The notes under the pieces: model-generated | The model's database searches: none | Seen by the model: only the letters and a program-made list of their open reading frames with translations | What the model was told of the DNA's origin: nothing | In this document: one piece after another, positions 22,658 to 34,617 of the stretch | How the letters are laid out: each line of letters starts with the position of its first letter | Position numbering within the stretch: the first letter of the stretch is position 1 | Assembly: GCA_022559985.1 (NCBI GenBank) | Contig: JAFJTR010000016.1 | Span: 310,001 to 374,000 of the forward strand | Length of the DNA stretch: 64,000 nucleotides | Direction: 5' to 3' | Source of the DNA: Parastagonospora avenae f. sp. tritici 18332-5 | Taxonomy: Eukaryota > Ascomycota > Dothideomycetes > Pleosporales > Phaeosphaeriaceae | Program-made: the position numbers and the translations under genes

Positions 22658-23962
22658 ATGGCTTTGAATCCCGATCTCTGCGTGGACCATCATGGAAGAG
22701 AACATATTCCCTTCAAGTACTTCGTTCGTCCGACAATACTCCCATCTTCCAAGGTGTCCACATCTTTCACCTGCTTCCCTCGATTACCAGTAGAGATCCA
22801 GCTTCAAGTCTATGATGTCTGCGATGGTTCTACACTTTTCAATCTCATGCACACGTGCTCCGACATGCGTAAAGAGGCCTCGAAACGTTTCTGGGCTCAC
22901 AAAGATACTTGGTACAGCTGCTCGGACGACACAGCATTTTCAGGACGTATTCAGCATCCAATCATCCAGTACTGCCCAGATTTTGCGAGTAGAATCACGC
23001 AAGTTGAAATTCACTTCATTCGCATACATATGGCGTTTCCGTCGGATGAAATGGACCCTATCTCTGGACCGAGAACGACGACTGCAGACAAGGCCCGGGC
23101 GTTTTGGGCTCGTGTACAGAGCATCTTCCCTTCTGTCCAGACTCTGGTAATGACTGGCTTAAGGTCCTATGACGGATTCCCGCTAGTCCCGTCGAACAGC
23201 GAATATGAGACTTCTGCCCCGGTTATTGAGACTGCCATCAGTTATGCGCCCTCGACTATTCGCGTTCTGGTTGCTCAAGAGTATTTCCGCACCTCAGAAA
23301 GGGGCCAGCTACCCGTGTCTGATCTATGGAGAGTCGATCCTAGTTCCAAGTCTCCATGGCAGCTTGTCCAATCATCCTGGACAATCCAACGCATTCTCCT
23401 ACCAAAAAGACACTGCCTGACCTTCCCGGTTGGCACCATGTTGGAAATCCTGGCGTCGAACCACCCTTCCGCTCTGGAGCTGTGGGGCCTCCAACGTCTG
23501 AGACTGGAGTCTTACCGACGATACCTCCCCCCAGGTTCGCCATGGCGTTGTGTAAGCTCCGCTGCCAGCTACGACTGCGACGCCACGTTCGCCGAACAGA
23601 GCGACTGGGAAGAACACATCTACAAGAATGCGCATTCGCGCCATGACTTTTCGAGAGACAGTCTGCACCTCTTCCGCTTGTGCGAACACACACCAGCCGA
23701 GGAGAAAACCGCTATCGAGGCGCGATGCAAGCGTTTCACACAAGAGTGCGAAGATATAACAGTACTACGCGACAAGATCAGAGATGCGTATGGCCCGTGC
23801 GATTCGGAGCAGAGACGTCGGTTTTTAGACCATCTCTACTCTGATGAGCAACCAGTCAGGCCTGCGCCGGGAGAGTGCGTGGAAGAGAAGTGCAGGGATA
23901 AGTGTACTTGGCTTGAACTCCTGGCTCATTGGTTCCGGCCGGAAAGGAGCGAGTACGAGTGA
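22658..23962 (+). CDS. F-box-like / 2EXR-type hypothetical protein
   Basis: Single-exon 434-residue protein of a type expanded in Dothideomycetes. An F-box-like helix pair starts at about residue 40 (FPRLPVEIQLQVYDVC), followed by LFNLMHTCSDMRKEASKRFW; the central part is a variable region rich in Trp and Tyr with no repeats. The final 60 residues carry several cysteines (CVEEKCRDKCTW). If it is an F-box it would be the substrate receptor of an SCF ubiquitin ligase. The start is the first ATG after a stop-rich region. Confidence 0.7.
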   Translation: MALNPDLCVDHHGREHIPFKYFVRPTILPSSKVSTSFTCFPRLPVEIQLQVYDVCDGSTLFNLMHTCSDMRKEASKRFWAHKDTWYSCSDDTAFSGRIQHPIIQYCPDFASRITQVEIHFIRIHMAFPSDEMDPISGPRTTTADKARAFWARVQSIFPSVQTLVMTGLRSYDGFPLVPSNSEYETSAPVIETAISYAPSTIRVLVAQEYFRTSERGQLPVSDLWRVDPSSKSPWQLVQSSWTIQRILLPKRHCLTFPVGTMLEILASNHPSALELWGLQRLRLESYRRYLPPGSPWRCVSSAASYDCDATFAEQSDWEEHIYKNAHSRHDFSRDSLHLFRLCEHTPAEEKTAIEARCKRFTQECEDITVLRDKIRDAYGPCDSEQRRRFLDHLYSDEQPVRPAPGECVEEKCRDKCTWLELLAHWFRPERSEYE

Positions 23963-24824
23963 TTGTCGTTCGATCCAATGCGGCAATGTACAGATACACA
24001 TCATGTATGTAAATACCACGTCTGTAGAAAGAGGATCGACTCCGCGTACACGACGCGTCACCAAAACCCGTAATCGCCGGAAACGGACATTCCAAGCGCG
24101 ACTCGCTACACGCATACGAGCAAACGACCTGGGCAGGCTGTGGAGATAGTGCAGTCGCCGCATTTGGACGCCGCACGCTGACTGCAGATAGCAAGTGGTC
24201 AATGAGGAGTGGACATCGTACACCTTCTGTTTTGATCTGAACGTCAGAGGATATGCATAGATACACCATAGAGCGAGGAAGATGTGTATAAAGCAAGCAA
24301 TTTTCCGTTTGAAAACTTCGTCGTCAAACTCCTCCATCACTTCACTACTGAAACGCCTCGGAGTTCGAAAAGCCCTTCAACTTTTATACAAGGTAAGTCT
24401 TCACCCCTGCGCTAGATACATTCAAAGCCCTACAGTATCCGAATGTCTGTTTGACCAAACACTTACAGATGCATTGCGCCACCAACGAGCCTGTCATCCG
24501 TTGCTGCTCTACTTGTTGCAGTGAAAATGGCAAACCTGGCCACGATTCGACTGCGTGCAAGTGCGAGCATTAGGTAAGCTGGTCTGCGACCTGGTGGGTT
24601 GGGCTGGGATCGAACGCTCATTCCGTGAGCGCAGGCATTGCAGGATATGATGGACGCGTGAAGTTTGGTCAAGAGTGTGGTGGGCGACTAGTGCACAATG
24701 TAGTACCTTCGAAGTAGACAGTCTCTTGGAGCATTTCTCCAATGAAATGCAAAAGACGAGTCTCAAAACTGACCTCAGCAACCATTTGCCGTGCCTACCA
24801 TACTCACCCCTCCATCCTACACAT
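23963..24824. other. Intergenic between convergent genes
   Basis: Unusually long for a tail-to-tail interval. A stretch near 24590-24625 has a GGGATCGAAC tRNA-like arm but no matching stem. No supported gene. Confidence 0.55.
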
Positions 24825-25989
24825 TCAGTCGAGAAACCAACCTGGCACCTCTGGCCCCCAAACCGCCAAACTCTCATCCCCCGCATCCCCCCACCCCACC
24901 GGCGTCTCCTCATTCACCAAATCCCCATCCGCATAATGCTCAATCATGTTCCCCGTCGTGTCCCACCAATAGTCGAAAAGCTGGCTGCCCAGAATATGCC
25001 TGCCAACACCCCACACGCTCTTATACCCCTTCTTCGCCAACCACTCATGCCCCAGGCTCTGCGTGTCGAAATCGTGCACCTCGAAGGAGCAGTGGTGCAC
25101 ATGCGAGGTGGGATTGTGAGACAGGAAAATAGTGTGGTGGTCGGTATAGCCCGGCCCGAGATCAATGTGCGCGAAGATAGCCACGTCCTTCTTTCCCCCC
25201 GTTTCCGCATCCACTGTGAGAAAATCCGTCGGCACAATATTAAACGTGCGCGTGTACCACTCCATCTCCCCCGCAAAATCCCGCACACACAGCCCATAGT
25301 GCCCCAGTTTATGCACCGCCGCCGGCCCCGGCTTGAACCGCTGAAACCTTGCCACTCTTGGTTTCTCAGACTCGTAGTTCGTGGTTAGGATCTCTGGGTA
25401 CGGACCAGCTTGTTTCTTCGCCTGCCCGAAAATGAGATTAATCGGGAAACCCTCGGGATCATGGAGTGTGACGAGATGCCCACCGCCGGGCGCGTCGCTC
25501 AAGTCGATGATCCCGCTCGCGCCCTCGACGCACGCTGCTTTCTCCAGCTCGCCAAAAGTCGCGACTTCAAACGTGCCGCCGAGGAACTTCTTCTCGCCGG
25601 CTTGCGCGTAGTAGACGTATTGATCGTCGCCGTATCCCTTGTACCATCTCTTACCCTCGGCTTTCTGCGCAACGCTCATGCCAAAGTCGCGCAGGAACGT
25701 GGTGATTTCATCGAGGTTGGGATGTTGGTAACGCATATGCACGAGCTTTGTGAGTTGGATTTGGGCGGCGCGGTCGATGTTTTGCTCGGCTTGCCATTGC
25801 CGGAGCGGTTTGCAGGGCTTGGGGATGGCTTCTGCTTGGGGCACGGAGGAGCCGCGGTTTGGCGATGTCTCACGGCTGGGATTCTGTTAAAGTCAGACAA
25901 TGAGGTGATGGGAGACGGTCGAAGCAGCGCATGCGGGGCCTTGGACGTACTGCAGGTGTGAGCTTCTGGTTCATGTCTTCGAACGTCAT
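24825..25989 (-). CDS. VOC-superfamily extradiol-dioxygenase-like enzyme
   Basis: Two-domain vicinal-oxygen-chelate protein resembling catechol 2,3-dioxygenases, which cleave a catechol ring next to the two hydroxyls with Fe(II). Exons 25989-25951 and 25883-24825 (365 residues), one 67-nt intron after 13 codons. Domain 1 (about 50-170) starts TKLVHMRYQHPNLDEITTFL; domain 2 (about 195-330) carries the likely metal ligands: His in HKLGHYGLCVRD, His in SHVHHCSFEVHD and Glu in NMIEHYADGD, the His-His-Glu set of this family. No secretion signal. The substrate is unknown; related fungal proteins act on aromatic catabolites. It may belong with neither neighbouring block. Confidence 0.82.
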
Positions 25990-26827
25990 GATGGCTGCAA
26001 ATCCTTCGGTAGCAAAGCTAAAGCTCAAGTGAAGATAGCAGATCTTAATTGGAGCAGAAAAGTCAAGATTAGTTGTTTGAACTTGGATGTCAGATGGAAT
26101 ATATGGTGCATGTGGGGTCACACGCGGATGTGGGGTCCCGTCTTTAAACATCCCGATGGTCTATAAGGCTGACGGACCCTTGCCGGCGCCACTGTTTCGT
26201 CATCAAGCGCGACCGGTGCTTCGCCCAACTGGCCACTGTTGAAGCGGATAAACATTCACACTTGACACTTCTGAGATCCAGTTATACCGATTGTATTGCC
26301 GCTCGCTATCATGTGCTCTCTCTATCTGAAACCGAGGCATGGAATCTGAACGGTTGCTGTTGCCTCTGTGTAATGAAGATAGTGCATTGGCGAAAAATAC
26401 AGCATTGCAAGCTGGATGGCGTCGGATCTGACTTATGTCTGTGTCCTAAATCAACATGATCAGGATGGGATCTTCTGAATGCAGCCGTGGTAGTGCTGTG
26501 CCATACGGTTTCCCTTAGGCGAGTACGGTCTTTTATGTCCTTCGAGGTAGAGCAAATAACGCCCATCAGCGCTGCTGTACTTTGTGATTTTGCCTTCAAC
26601 GAAGCTCAGACCAGCCCTTGACCCTGAACTCGCTCCTGCTTCTTTTTGAAGCGCTGCCGTGGCATACGCATAAATCCTGGCGCGGCATGTTATTCATAGC
26701 TCTTCCCGACAGTGCGTTATGTTACTATCCCCACTTCTCGATTGGTAATGCGGCCGCACGTCTAGCCTCAAGAACGCGGCGATTGGCGAATAATTTGTGA
26801 AATTCTAAAATTTCAAGCCGTTCTAGT
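25990..26827. other. Intergenic
   Basis: Promoter of the dioxygenase-like gene and 3' flank of the histidine kinase. No supported ORF, repeat or RNA. Confidence 0.6.
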
Positions 26828-29800
26828 TTACGGAACCAAGGCATCTGAACGACTTTTAAGTTCTGGGGTTAGAGGCTCGATGTTGGACGCTGATTGTTGT
26901 GGAAGCAAAGAGTCCATCATGGATACCAAGTCGGTGGCTTTGAAGGGTTTCTGCATGACGCGGTCCTAATGCAATGTTAGCTCGAACTTCAACTTGAATA
27001 GTGCGAACGTACTGCACCAGCAGCAATAGCCGTGTCAATTTGCTCCTTGCGGACGTTCGCAGTCACGACAATAATGGGCAGGCGAGTTCCAGCGCGAGGA
27101 CCGGATAACATGGTATGGCCTAGTAAGCCCTCACCAGATAGTTCGCGTTCTCGTATCCTAGTTGTAGCTGATAGCCCATCTAGAACCTGATTTAATGTTA
27201 GTCACCGACATTTACAGTGTTCCGGATATCGGTGTAGACTTACCGGCATCTCAAGATCCATGAGAACAATGTCAAACGTCTGCTCTTCCAATACATCCAG
27301 CGCTTCAAGTCCATGGTTTGCAACGTTGACCATGCATCCGGCTTTCTTCAGCTGTTTGCCGAGAACTTGTTGGTTAATGACGTTGTCCTCCACTAGCAAC
27401 ACACGCAATTTCCTTTGTGCAGGGTCCTGCCGACGATCACGATGAGCGAGGCTTCTGAACAACTCAGGTCGCTGTTGAACGCGACGCGACTTGACGTAGA
27501 AACCGAATGTAGAGCCTTCACCGCTTTGAGAGGATACCCCAATCTCACCGCCCTGCTTCTCCGTGAGCTCTTTCGAGATGAAGAGACCGAGTCCGCTTCC
27601 ACCGTATTTGACGTGTGTTTTGACATTCGCCTGCCTGAACCGTTCAAATATTTTCCGTATTTCTTTGCCCTCGAGACCGATCCCGGAGTCTGTGACGCTG
27701 AAAGTGAGAAAAACTTCTTGTCCGTCACCCCACTCGGGACCGTCTGTCACTGTTTCGTCCTGTTTGTTATCCGTAGCCCAAAACATACTGGGAGGGAAGA
27801 AGGCGCGCGGATCTTCAATACTAGCCCCAAAGCGAATCGATATTGATGGCTCGGGTGATGATTTCACGAACTTGATGGCGTTTGTCAGCAAATTTATGAA
27901 GACTTGTGTGATGCGAGAAGGGTCGAGATAAATGTAGTCTATGCCCAGTTGCATCAGACATGCGCCAGGTTGGATATTGCATTCAATCTTATGGCTCTTG
28001 AGCTCTGCGCCAAACATGCCGACAATGGATTCGACCAACTTCCGAGGACTGACTGCGACGGGTGTAATCGAAAGCAACATCGAGTCGAGCTTGCTCAGCG
28101 TTAGAATATCATCGATGATGCGCTTCTGGTGGTTTGCACATTGCAATATGATATTGGCGCTCTGCACGTTTTCGTTCAGTGATTCGAGGACCTCCGCGGG
28201 CACGTCTGTGAGCTTCAAACCATCCATGGCCCTGGCAATGTCGTCTGCACAGTGGACTATCGCACTCAGAGGGTTACGCATCTCATGAGAAACAACATCG
28301 ATGAAAGCCTCTTGTTGTCGCTTCGCCTCTTTTGCTTCTGCCGCTAGCCGAGCTTGGAATGTCTGAGCCCACTGCAATTTCGAGATGTCTGTCGTGCAGG
28401 CCATGATAGACTTGACTTGTCCAGTATCAGAATCACGATATGGAAAAGCCAAAACTTGTATTTGTGCTGGTTCTGAGCCTCCGATTGGAGCTTCGTACAT
28501 GCGCTTGAGCCTTGTTTCCACAGTTACATGGTGTTCACCAGCGAGAAGACGATCCCACGCGTTGACGGTCTTGAAGCGGTCCTCGTCATGGTAAGCGTCA
28601 AGGAAAGAGAATGGACCTGAGTGTTGCTTAGCACTTCTCCCAGCTAGGCGATAGTAGTGCTCGTTGGCCCACAGCATGTCACCATCCAGTGAAATGTGGC
28701 ACATGCCTACTGTGGCGTGATCGATTAGATGCCGTAATTTGAGGTCTGAAAAGGCCAGATCTGCCTCGAGCTGTTCTTGACGGCGCTTGGTCGATTCGTA
28801 TTCGGCAGCGGCTACTACAAGGCTCGAGGCCATTCTTGACAGATCCGAAACGAATTGTTGACAGAAGGTGTCATATGGGCGGTAGGGGTTCGTTCCTACT
28901 ATGAGGTAACCAAACAGACGAAGCCCACTTTTGATGGGTAGTAAAACAATTCGTTTCGCTGGGGAGCCCCACCCCTGCCAAGCAGCACAGTCGAATCGTT
29001 CATCGTATTCGATGACACTTGCTTCTGAGCCAGCCCGTCGCATGTCGGGGATCAAGCCCTCCTCGCTATCAATGTAGGCACTCTCCACAATGAGGTTGTG
29101 ACCCTTAGGTAAGCCAAAGTAGCCATGGAGCTCCAATGCGCTAGGTCCCTTTTGACTCCCAAATTTGTAGAGCATAGCTAGGGGTATATCGAAGGTGTTC
29201 GTCTCGAGGATGGTCAAGATGTGCGCGTAAACGTCTTCTAGTGTCTGTGACGTGACGGCGGCGAGCGAGTTCAGCATCGATATGCGGCGATCGGCGAGCT
29301 TTTGGCTGGTCACTTCGTAGGTCGAGTTATAGAATCCTTCGGGGTTGCCCGCGGGTCCAATGGGCGTGAAAGCTCCAGAGAAGAATGCTTCCTCTGTCCA
29401 GCCTTTTCTCTCGACGAGTAGAGGCATAGCGGAGGAGTAATTCGCCCCCTGACCTGTGCGCCTGCCTTCCTCGAAATATGACCTTATAGACGGCCAGAGA
29501 TCAGGATAGCTCTTCAGGAACGTGGAACCCATGAGCAATGGATGCACTCGCGCAGCAAGCTGCACGTAGGCTTCATTCTGTCACCCATGGAATTAGCCCT
29601 GCCGCACGAACATATCTTACACCACTGACTCACGTATATGGCAGTGAGTTCTGGGCCCCACCATAAGCAAGCTGCCCGTGAGTCTGCGAGAACAAAGCCA
29701 GTAAAGAGTCGCAACGTGGGACTCCAGTTCTCCAGAGGCCCCAGGCAGGTAGTCGCCCAGTCTGTATTGCGAAAGAACCGAACATGTTCGGTCTTCGGAA

Positions 29801-29936
29801 GGTCTTCTGTCCAGTCATGGACTTCCTCGTTATGAAGCTGGACCGGCGCAATCGCGGACATGGGCACGCTCAAGGGTGCATTGCGGCCCGAGATATCGTC
29901 GTCTTCGGGCGGTGGAGTGAGTTGGAGCTGGACCAT
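26828..29936 (-). CDS. Hybrid sensor histidine kinase
   Basis: Fungal two-component sensor kinase, 982 residues, expected to pass phosphate through an HPt protein to response regulators such as Ssk1/Skn7. Exons 29936-29634, 29577-27244, 27186-27013 and 26965-26828; introns 56, 57 and 47 nt, all phase 0. Order: N-terminal PAS-like region (about 40-180), GAF-like region (190-345), PAS (360-475), HisKA with FIDVVSHEMRNPLSAIVH (phospho-His about residue 531), ATPase with N box INLLTNAIKF, G1 VTDSGIGLEG, F box IFERFRQA and G2 GGSGLGLF, then a receiver (about 830-950) with VLLVEDN, phospho-acceptor in LMDLEMP and QKPF. The last two introns lie in the receiver. No transmembrane helix, so a soluble sensor. 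The GAF region hints at a small-molecule or chromophore ligand, but no phytochrome Cys is recognised. Fungal HK group not assigned. Confidence 0.93.
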
Positions 29937-30467
29937 GAATATGACAAGAAAGCGACACGACAGCGAGCGCGACCGAGTTTGAGGGTGCAAGAAGCATTCC
30001 AAAGCTGCGCGCAGACGCGTGATGTAACCTCTGTGGCTCTGTTAGACACCATGTTCACAAGTGCCATCGAGATCGTGAGGGAACGACGGTGCTATTCTCG
30101 GCGGATCAGCCACGCATGCCATTTGCGATTGCCGGTGCCCGGTTGCATGGTTCTCGACCATGACCTCTATGCTCCACCGCCGGGCATCTGGACTCCGTAT
30201 AGCGATGTGCAGAAACCACACCAGGCTGCCGGGTGGTTTACATTGACGCTCAGTGTCTCGCTCAGTGTTCTGACGTTTTCGATCGCCCTCAAGGTTCTGA
30301 ATGGCGGGGGCTTTGGGAATAGCGGCAGTGTCGCTAAACAAGACATGCGACGCACCTGCCGTGCACAACACATTACAAGTTGATCTTGTAGATCAATAAG
30401 TAAACATGATGAACAGGTGATGAGGTGGCTTTCAGCTCCTTTGCGTACCCCTTTTCACATTATTGAG
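29937..30467. other. Intergenic, histidine kinase promoter
   Basis: 530 bp between the kinase start and the isocyanide synthase stop. ORFs here are shadows without domains. Confidence 0.6.
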
Positions 30468-31537
30468 CTAGTATAAGTCCAGTATACCCATGGAAGTCTT
30501 CACCTTCGCTGGTGCCCCCTTCTCGCGCCAAAAATACGGTCGACCGTATCGCTCCACAAGCTCATACTTCTCCTGGTCGACCTGATGCCTTTGCGCCTGT
30601 GTAAAGCTTCCATCGCTCTCGACTACCAGTGTGCTATGCCACGGCGTCGCGCCCAACGTGCCTGTCTCCCGCTGCGGGATGAGAGCTAAGCTCAGTTTGT
30701 CCTTGCCGCCTGAATCATGTATCGAAAGCCTCACATACTCTGTTGGAACCGCCGCCAAAGCTGCTGAAAACGCTTTCCACCGCCCCATCATTTCCTTTGC
30801 CGTATTCGCCATGTTTGCCTTCTTATCCTCCTCACTCAACACGACATGCTTTTCATTAAAGCGTAGATCCTGCTCGAGAAATTCGAGGTACTTCGCATGC
30901 GTCATGTGCATATCCGAAGTCGATTTGTTGGCCATGTCAGCTTTGAATCGTGGATCGCCGAAGCGCTGCTTGAGTTCTTGACGGATTGAGGATGCATGTT
31001 CCAGATAGTAAGATTTGGACTTGAAGTCGCCGGTGTTTCCGAGTAGATCCCAGAGGCGTAGGAAGGTGAGGTGAGTGAGATTGTTTGCGTCGGCCATTTC
31101 GCGGACTGCTTGCCCAAAGGTCCAGACTGTATTGTCACTTACACCGAGAAGATCTGAGGACGTGGTCAGCACGAGGTACGATGATCTGGCTGAACACAAT
31201 CACCGTTGTACACGAGACCATCGGAAGTAATGTGGACCTCTGCGCCATGCTCGTATACGGCTTGAATGGCAGAGGCGATACCATCAAGACGCTTCAGCGC
31301 CAGCTCTTCACCCAAATCAGGCAGTACACCCAGGACTTTAGTCTCGCTGTTTGGGGACTTGAATGGAAATCCAGGTAGAAGTATCTTGATGGATTCCCTG
31401 CGCTCCACTTGGCCCTGGACCACAGGAAGAAATGTATCGAAACCATCCCAGGACCCAGTTCGCTCGTAATTCACACCATACATTTTGATGGTGTGCAAGA
31501 TCTCGCGAGCTTTTGCATCGTTTGAGCTTTCCATCAT
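30468..31537 (-). CDS. DIT1/PvcA-type isocyanide synthase
   Basis: Member of the pyoverdine/dityrosine biosynthesis family. PvcA and fungal isocyanide synthases convert an amino-acid amine (Tyr, Trp or Val) plus ribulose-5-phosphate into an isocyanide; yeast Dit1 makes a formyl-tyrosine spore-wall precursor. Exons 31537-31204 and 31153-30468 (339 residues); 50-nt intron with a weak donor (GTGATT) and an acceptor in CCTCAG. The join restores TSDGLVYNDLLGVSDNTVW, a family hallmark, after ILLPGFPFKSPNSETKVLG and LPDLGEELALKRLD. The C-terminal half holds the expected ERYGRPYFWREKG block. It is a stand-alone synthase: there is no 2-oxoglutarate dioxygenase, NRPS or transferase fusion. Start chosen at the first of two adjacent ATGs. 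Co-oriented with the UNC93-like transporter 480 bp upstream. Substrate unknown. Confidence 0.9.
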
Positions 31538-32020
31538 GGCGGATTGCGAGGCTGCGAGAGTTTGGGTTGGACGGTTATGTACGGTGAAATGGCCGGGCAG
31601 TAATGCGCTCAATCTGGCTCACGCATTGATGCTGTGGAGATGGATGGATCGCAGTATTGTGAGGTATGTGGCATCTCACTTGCATGTCAGCAGGACTTTC
31701 GTACACGACGTTGAGCCAGAGGCGAAGATGTATGTATGTAAGCTGAGCCCGCATTAGCTCCGGTTGCGATGATATGCATGTCATCCTCCCGAATTCGCTT
31801 AGTCCTACCCTGACCATACCCTGGTGAACGGAGCATAATCATCGGTACTGGTATCGGGCCGTGTGCTAAGCTTTATATACATATATGTCCTACATCTAGC
31901 CTTGTCTACACCATTTCACGCATGCCGCTCAGAGTATGCCGAACAATTCGGTATATTATTATCTTAGGTATGTTCAGATCCTATCGCTTTTTATCCAACA
32001 AATGGCTTTGACGTGACGTT
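31538..32020. other. Intergenic between isocyanide synthase and transporter
   Basis: Promoter of the isocyanide synthase, with AT-rich TATATA-containing stretch at 31870-31890. No gene seen. Confidence 0.6.
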
Positions 32021-33554
32021 TCAAGGCCGGTCGCCCAGCTTTCCGTCTACTTGCTCATCTTCTGCGTTGACTACGACCTCGTGACTGTGCTCCAATCTTG
32101 AGATGACGATCCAAGTAGGAAAAACGCACAAGATCGTAAAAGCGAAATTGATACCAATACTGACGAAGTGATTGGCTCCACCTTCGGATTGCATGCTATT
32201 GATGTGTTAGTCGAATTCTACTTCTTATCAAAGGGAATACTTACGCCCAAGCAACAGTCTGGCCCAACGCTTCCACACCTCTCAAGATACCAGTGTGATG
32301 ACTCAAGTTTGACAGATCAGTCGCATACTGTCCGACAAGCCAGTATAAGAATTGCTGGAATGCCTGGCCACCGAATTGCCAGAAGAACACGAGAGCATAG
32401 CTCTTTCCAAAGCCACCTGTGAACCAGTCGAAAACTGGTACTTCGTCCATGTCGTAGAACTGCTTCTGCAAGATTGTCGCCCAGATCCATGTTCCGACGA
32501 GGATCGTGATGATTGAGAGAAATGCGAAGCGTGCGCGAGTCTTGATGTGGATCTTCTGGTTGTCCAGGAGTGCCGCAATGATGAACGAGCTGAAGATTCC
32601 GGCAAAATTGGTGAAGAAGCTGGAAAATGCGCGAGCACGAACAGTAAAGTATGTTGTTAGCCACGTGCTCACGAAGCCGTTGTAGAAGTAGCTGATGAAG
32701 AAAGCCGGGAGCAGTAACAGGATCCGTTGGCTGATGAACAGCCTTCCAACAGCTTTGAACTCCTGGGCCCAGCTGCTGGACATTGAGGTAACAATTCGAG
32801 TACCGTCCTTGCGCCAGACTTTGTTCGCCGGGGAAAGTAACAGGGCGACGGGAAGACCGAGGCACATGATAACGATGAAGACAATGTACGTCGATGAAGA
32901 TACTGAGCCAGTAGTCCGTCTGTTCGCATTCAGACCAAGGTTAATGGCTCCGCCCACGACTAGAAAGTACAAAGTCAGTATACCATCGAAGTAGGTTTAT
33001 CCAAGAGTAACATACTGCATTGTGTTAGCTATTTGGTCTCTAGAGTCCACTTTTTTATACTCATACCTAGGTCCAGCTGCCTTTGCACTTTGCCATATAG
33101 CCAAGAAGAATGCTCTGTCTCCTGGACTTGGGTATCCAATGATGATAGCCGCCTCAGCAGCCCAGAAAAATCCAGCCGAGATACCACAAATGGCGCTGCC
33201 AAAAAGCATGAACCAGGTGTTGGCGGATACATTGTTTGTGTACAAGCCAGCACCATACAGAGGGTAACCAATGGCGCCCAGAGCGAGTCCGTACTTGAGT
33301 CCGATACGGTTATTGATGGCTCCAGCCGCTACGCATACGACCGAGAAGAGGCCATAGACTAAAGCATTAGCAGCGGATACAGCGTATGGCTCAGCAGCGC
33401 CTCCTGCTCCCAATCCGCCGAGAGCGTCCCACATGCCAGGAGCTGTGAAGGAGACTCCACATGCTACGATAATTTGAAACGGGACTGATCGAAAGAATGA
33501 CTGGCGTTGAGCGACGAGAGAGCCCGCAGGCTCAGAAGGCGCAACAGCTGACAT
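32021..33554 (-). CDS. UNC93-like MFS transporter
   Basis: Predicted 458-residue, roughly 11-12 TM transporter of the fungal UNC93/DUF895 branch of the MFS; substrate unknown. Exons 33554-33068, 32959-32245 and 32195-32021. The first gap (32960-33067) cannot be bridged by one GT-AG intron in phase. It reads cleanly as a twin intron: internal intron 33015-33066 (GTATGA, branch GCTAAC, TGCAG) splits the first two bases of an external donor; after its removal the external intron begins GTATGTT, has branch ACTGAC and ends TTTCTAG. The result, KAAGPIVGGAINLGLNA, matches the family pattern GPxxGGAIxLxLN. Helices include IIVACGVSFTAPGMWDALGG at the N-terminus. Co-oriented with the isocyanide synthase, so possible efflux or uptake of its product. 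Confidence 0.88.
32960..33067 (-). other. Spliceosomal twin intron (stwintron) candidate
   Basis: Within the UNC93-like gene. Internal intron 33015-33066 (52 nt) separates G33067 from T33014; removing it creates the donor GTATGTT of the external intron, which ends at 32960. See the CDS entry for phases. Confidence 0.75.
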
Positions 33555-34617
33555 CCTGTTGTATCGATCTTAATAGCCAAGGTATGATGGAGAAGTCCGA
33601 ACCACTGCACGACCTTGTGGTTCCAAGGTTGTGTCGTGAAGCCGAGCCAAGACTGATGAAAAATGATGAAGATGTTCAGTAGACCGCACAACGTTGCGGT
33701 CTGTATCTTAAGTAAGTCAGGGACAACTTCGGATGAAGCCCATAGTGGCTTGGTCAACATGAAGTTTTTCTACTTCATTATGATGTTGAGGCCCTGGCCG
33801 CGTTCGCATACTTGTGGGTCGAGCACGACATCGGTGCTAATTGACTCGCGTAAGCCGGAGAGCGAACCTTGCGCGTGTCGAGGATTCGACCTTGCCCTCT
33901 ACATCATCCAAATTTTCACGATGCGGGAGAAATCCACCCGCTTTACGTCGGTTCACGGCCACATCCGATACTAAAGGATTGTAAACGACATTTGAGGATG
34001 CAATGTCGTCTCGAAGTGAACACAATGCTGATAGCAACCAAAGTCACTCTTTACTAGTTGCTGCATTAATTCGGGTGCGCTCTGCCTCTCGATCCTGAGC
34101 ACCATCTCCTAAGCTGTCTTACTTTAAAATCGTTTGAGCTCTTTGCAGCATATCAATCAGCCATTAAGTCTATTCAGGCTTATATATAATATGATCGTTA
34201 CTCTCTAATAGTAAGTTGAGTTCATACAGAACGCGCACGAATGATTGCCGCACCTGGTGTTACTACTCACCACACGAGGTACTGCAACCGACAACACAGC
34301 ATCAATTCGGGCTGGAATCGCTTCTGCACATCTAACTCACGTCAGTATCGGATGGAAAGAAAGAGTAGATGAGCATGCAGTCATTTGCCATCTCTGGTCA
34401 AGCTGAGAGCAAAACCAGAATCTCCTGCGGCCAACAGGTACCGACAGCCATTTCAATCACTTCAACATATAATCATCAGACGAAGGAAACAGAGCAGATT
34501 TGAAGGTGGTATCGATTAAAACTAAGCTGCGTAGGAAACATAAGTCATGACTTTTCGCGATGGGCGACAGCCCACGGGACGAGCAGCGAAAGAGGGAGAA
34601 TCCCTAGTTGAGCGCGA
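33555..34617. other. Intergenic, transporter promoter
   Basis: 1.06 kb upstream of the UNC93-like gene, downstream of cutinase. AT-rich at 34120-34240. ORFs of 60-100 codons carry no domain. Nothing supported. Confidence 0.6.

Noticed and set aside
24590..24625. tRNA-like GGATCGAAC arm on the minus strand
   Set aside because: The flanking stem does not pair and no acceptor or anticodon arm is present.
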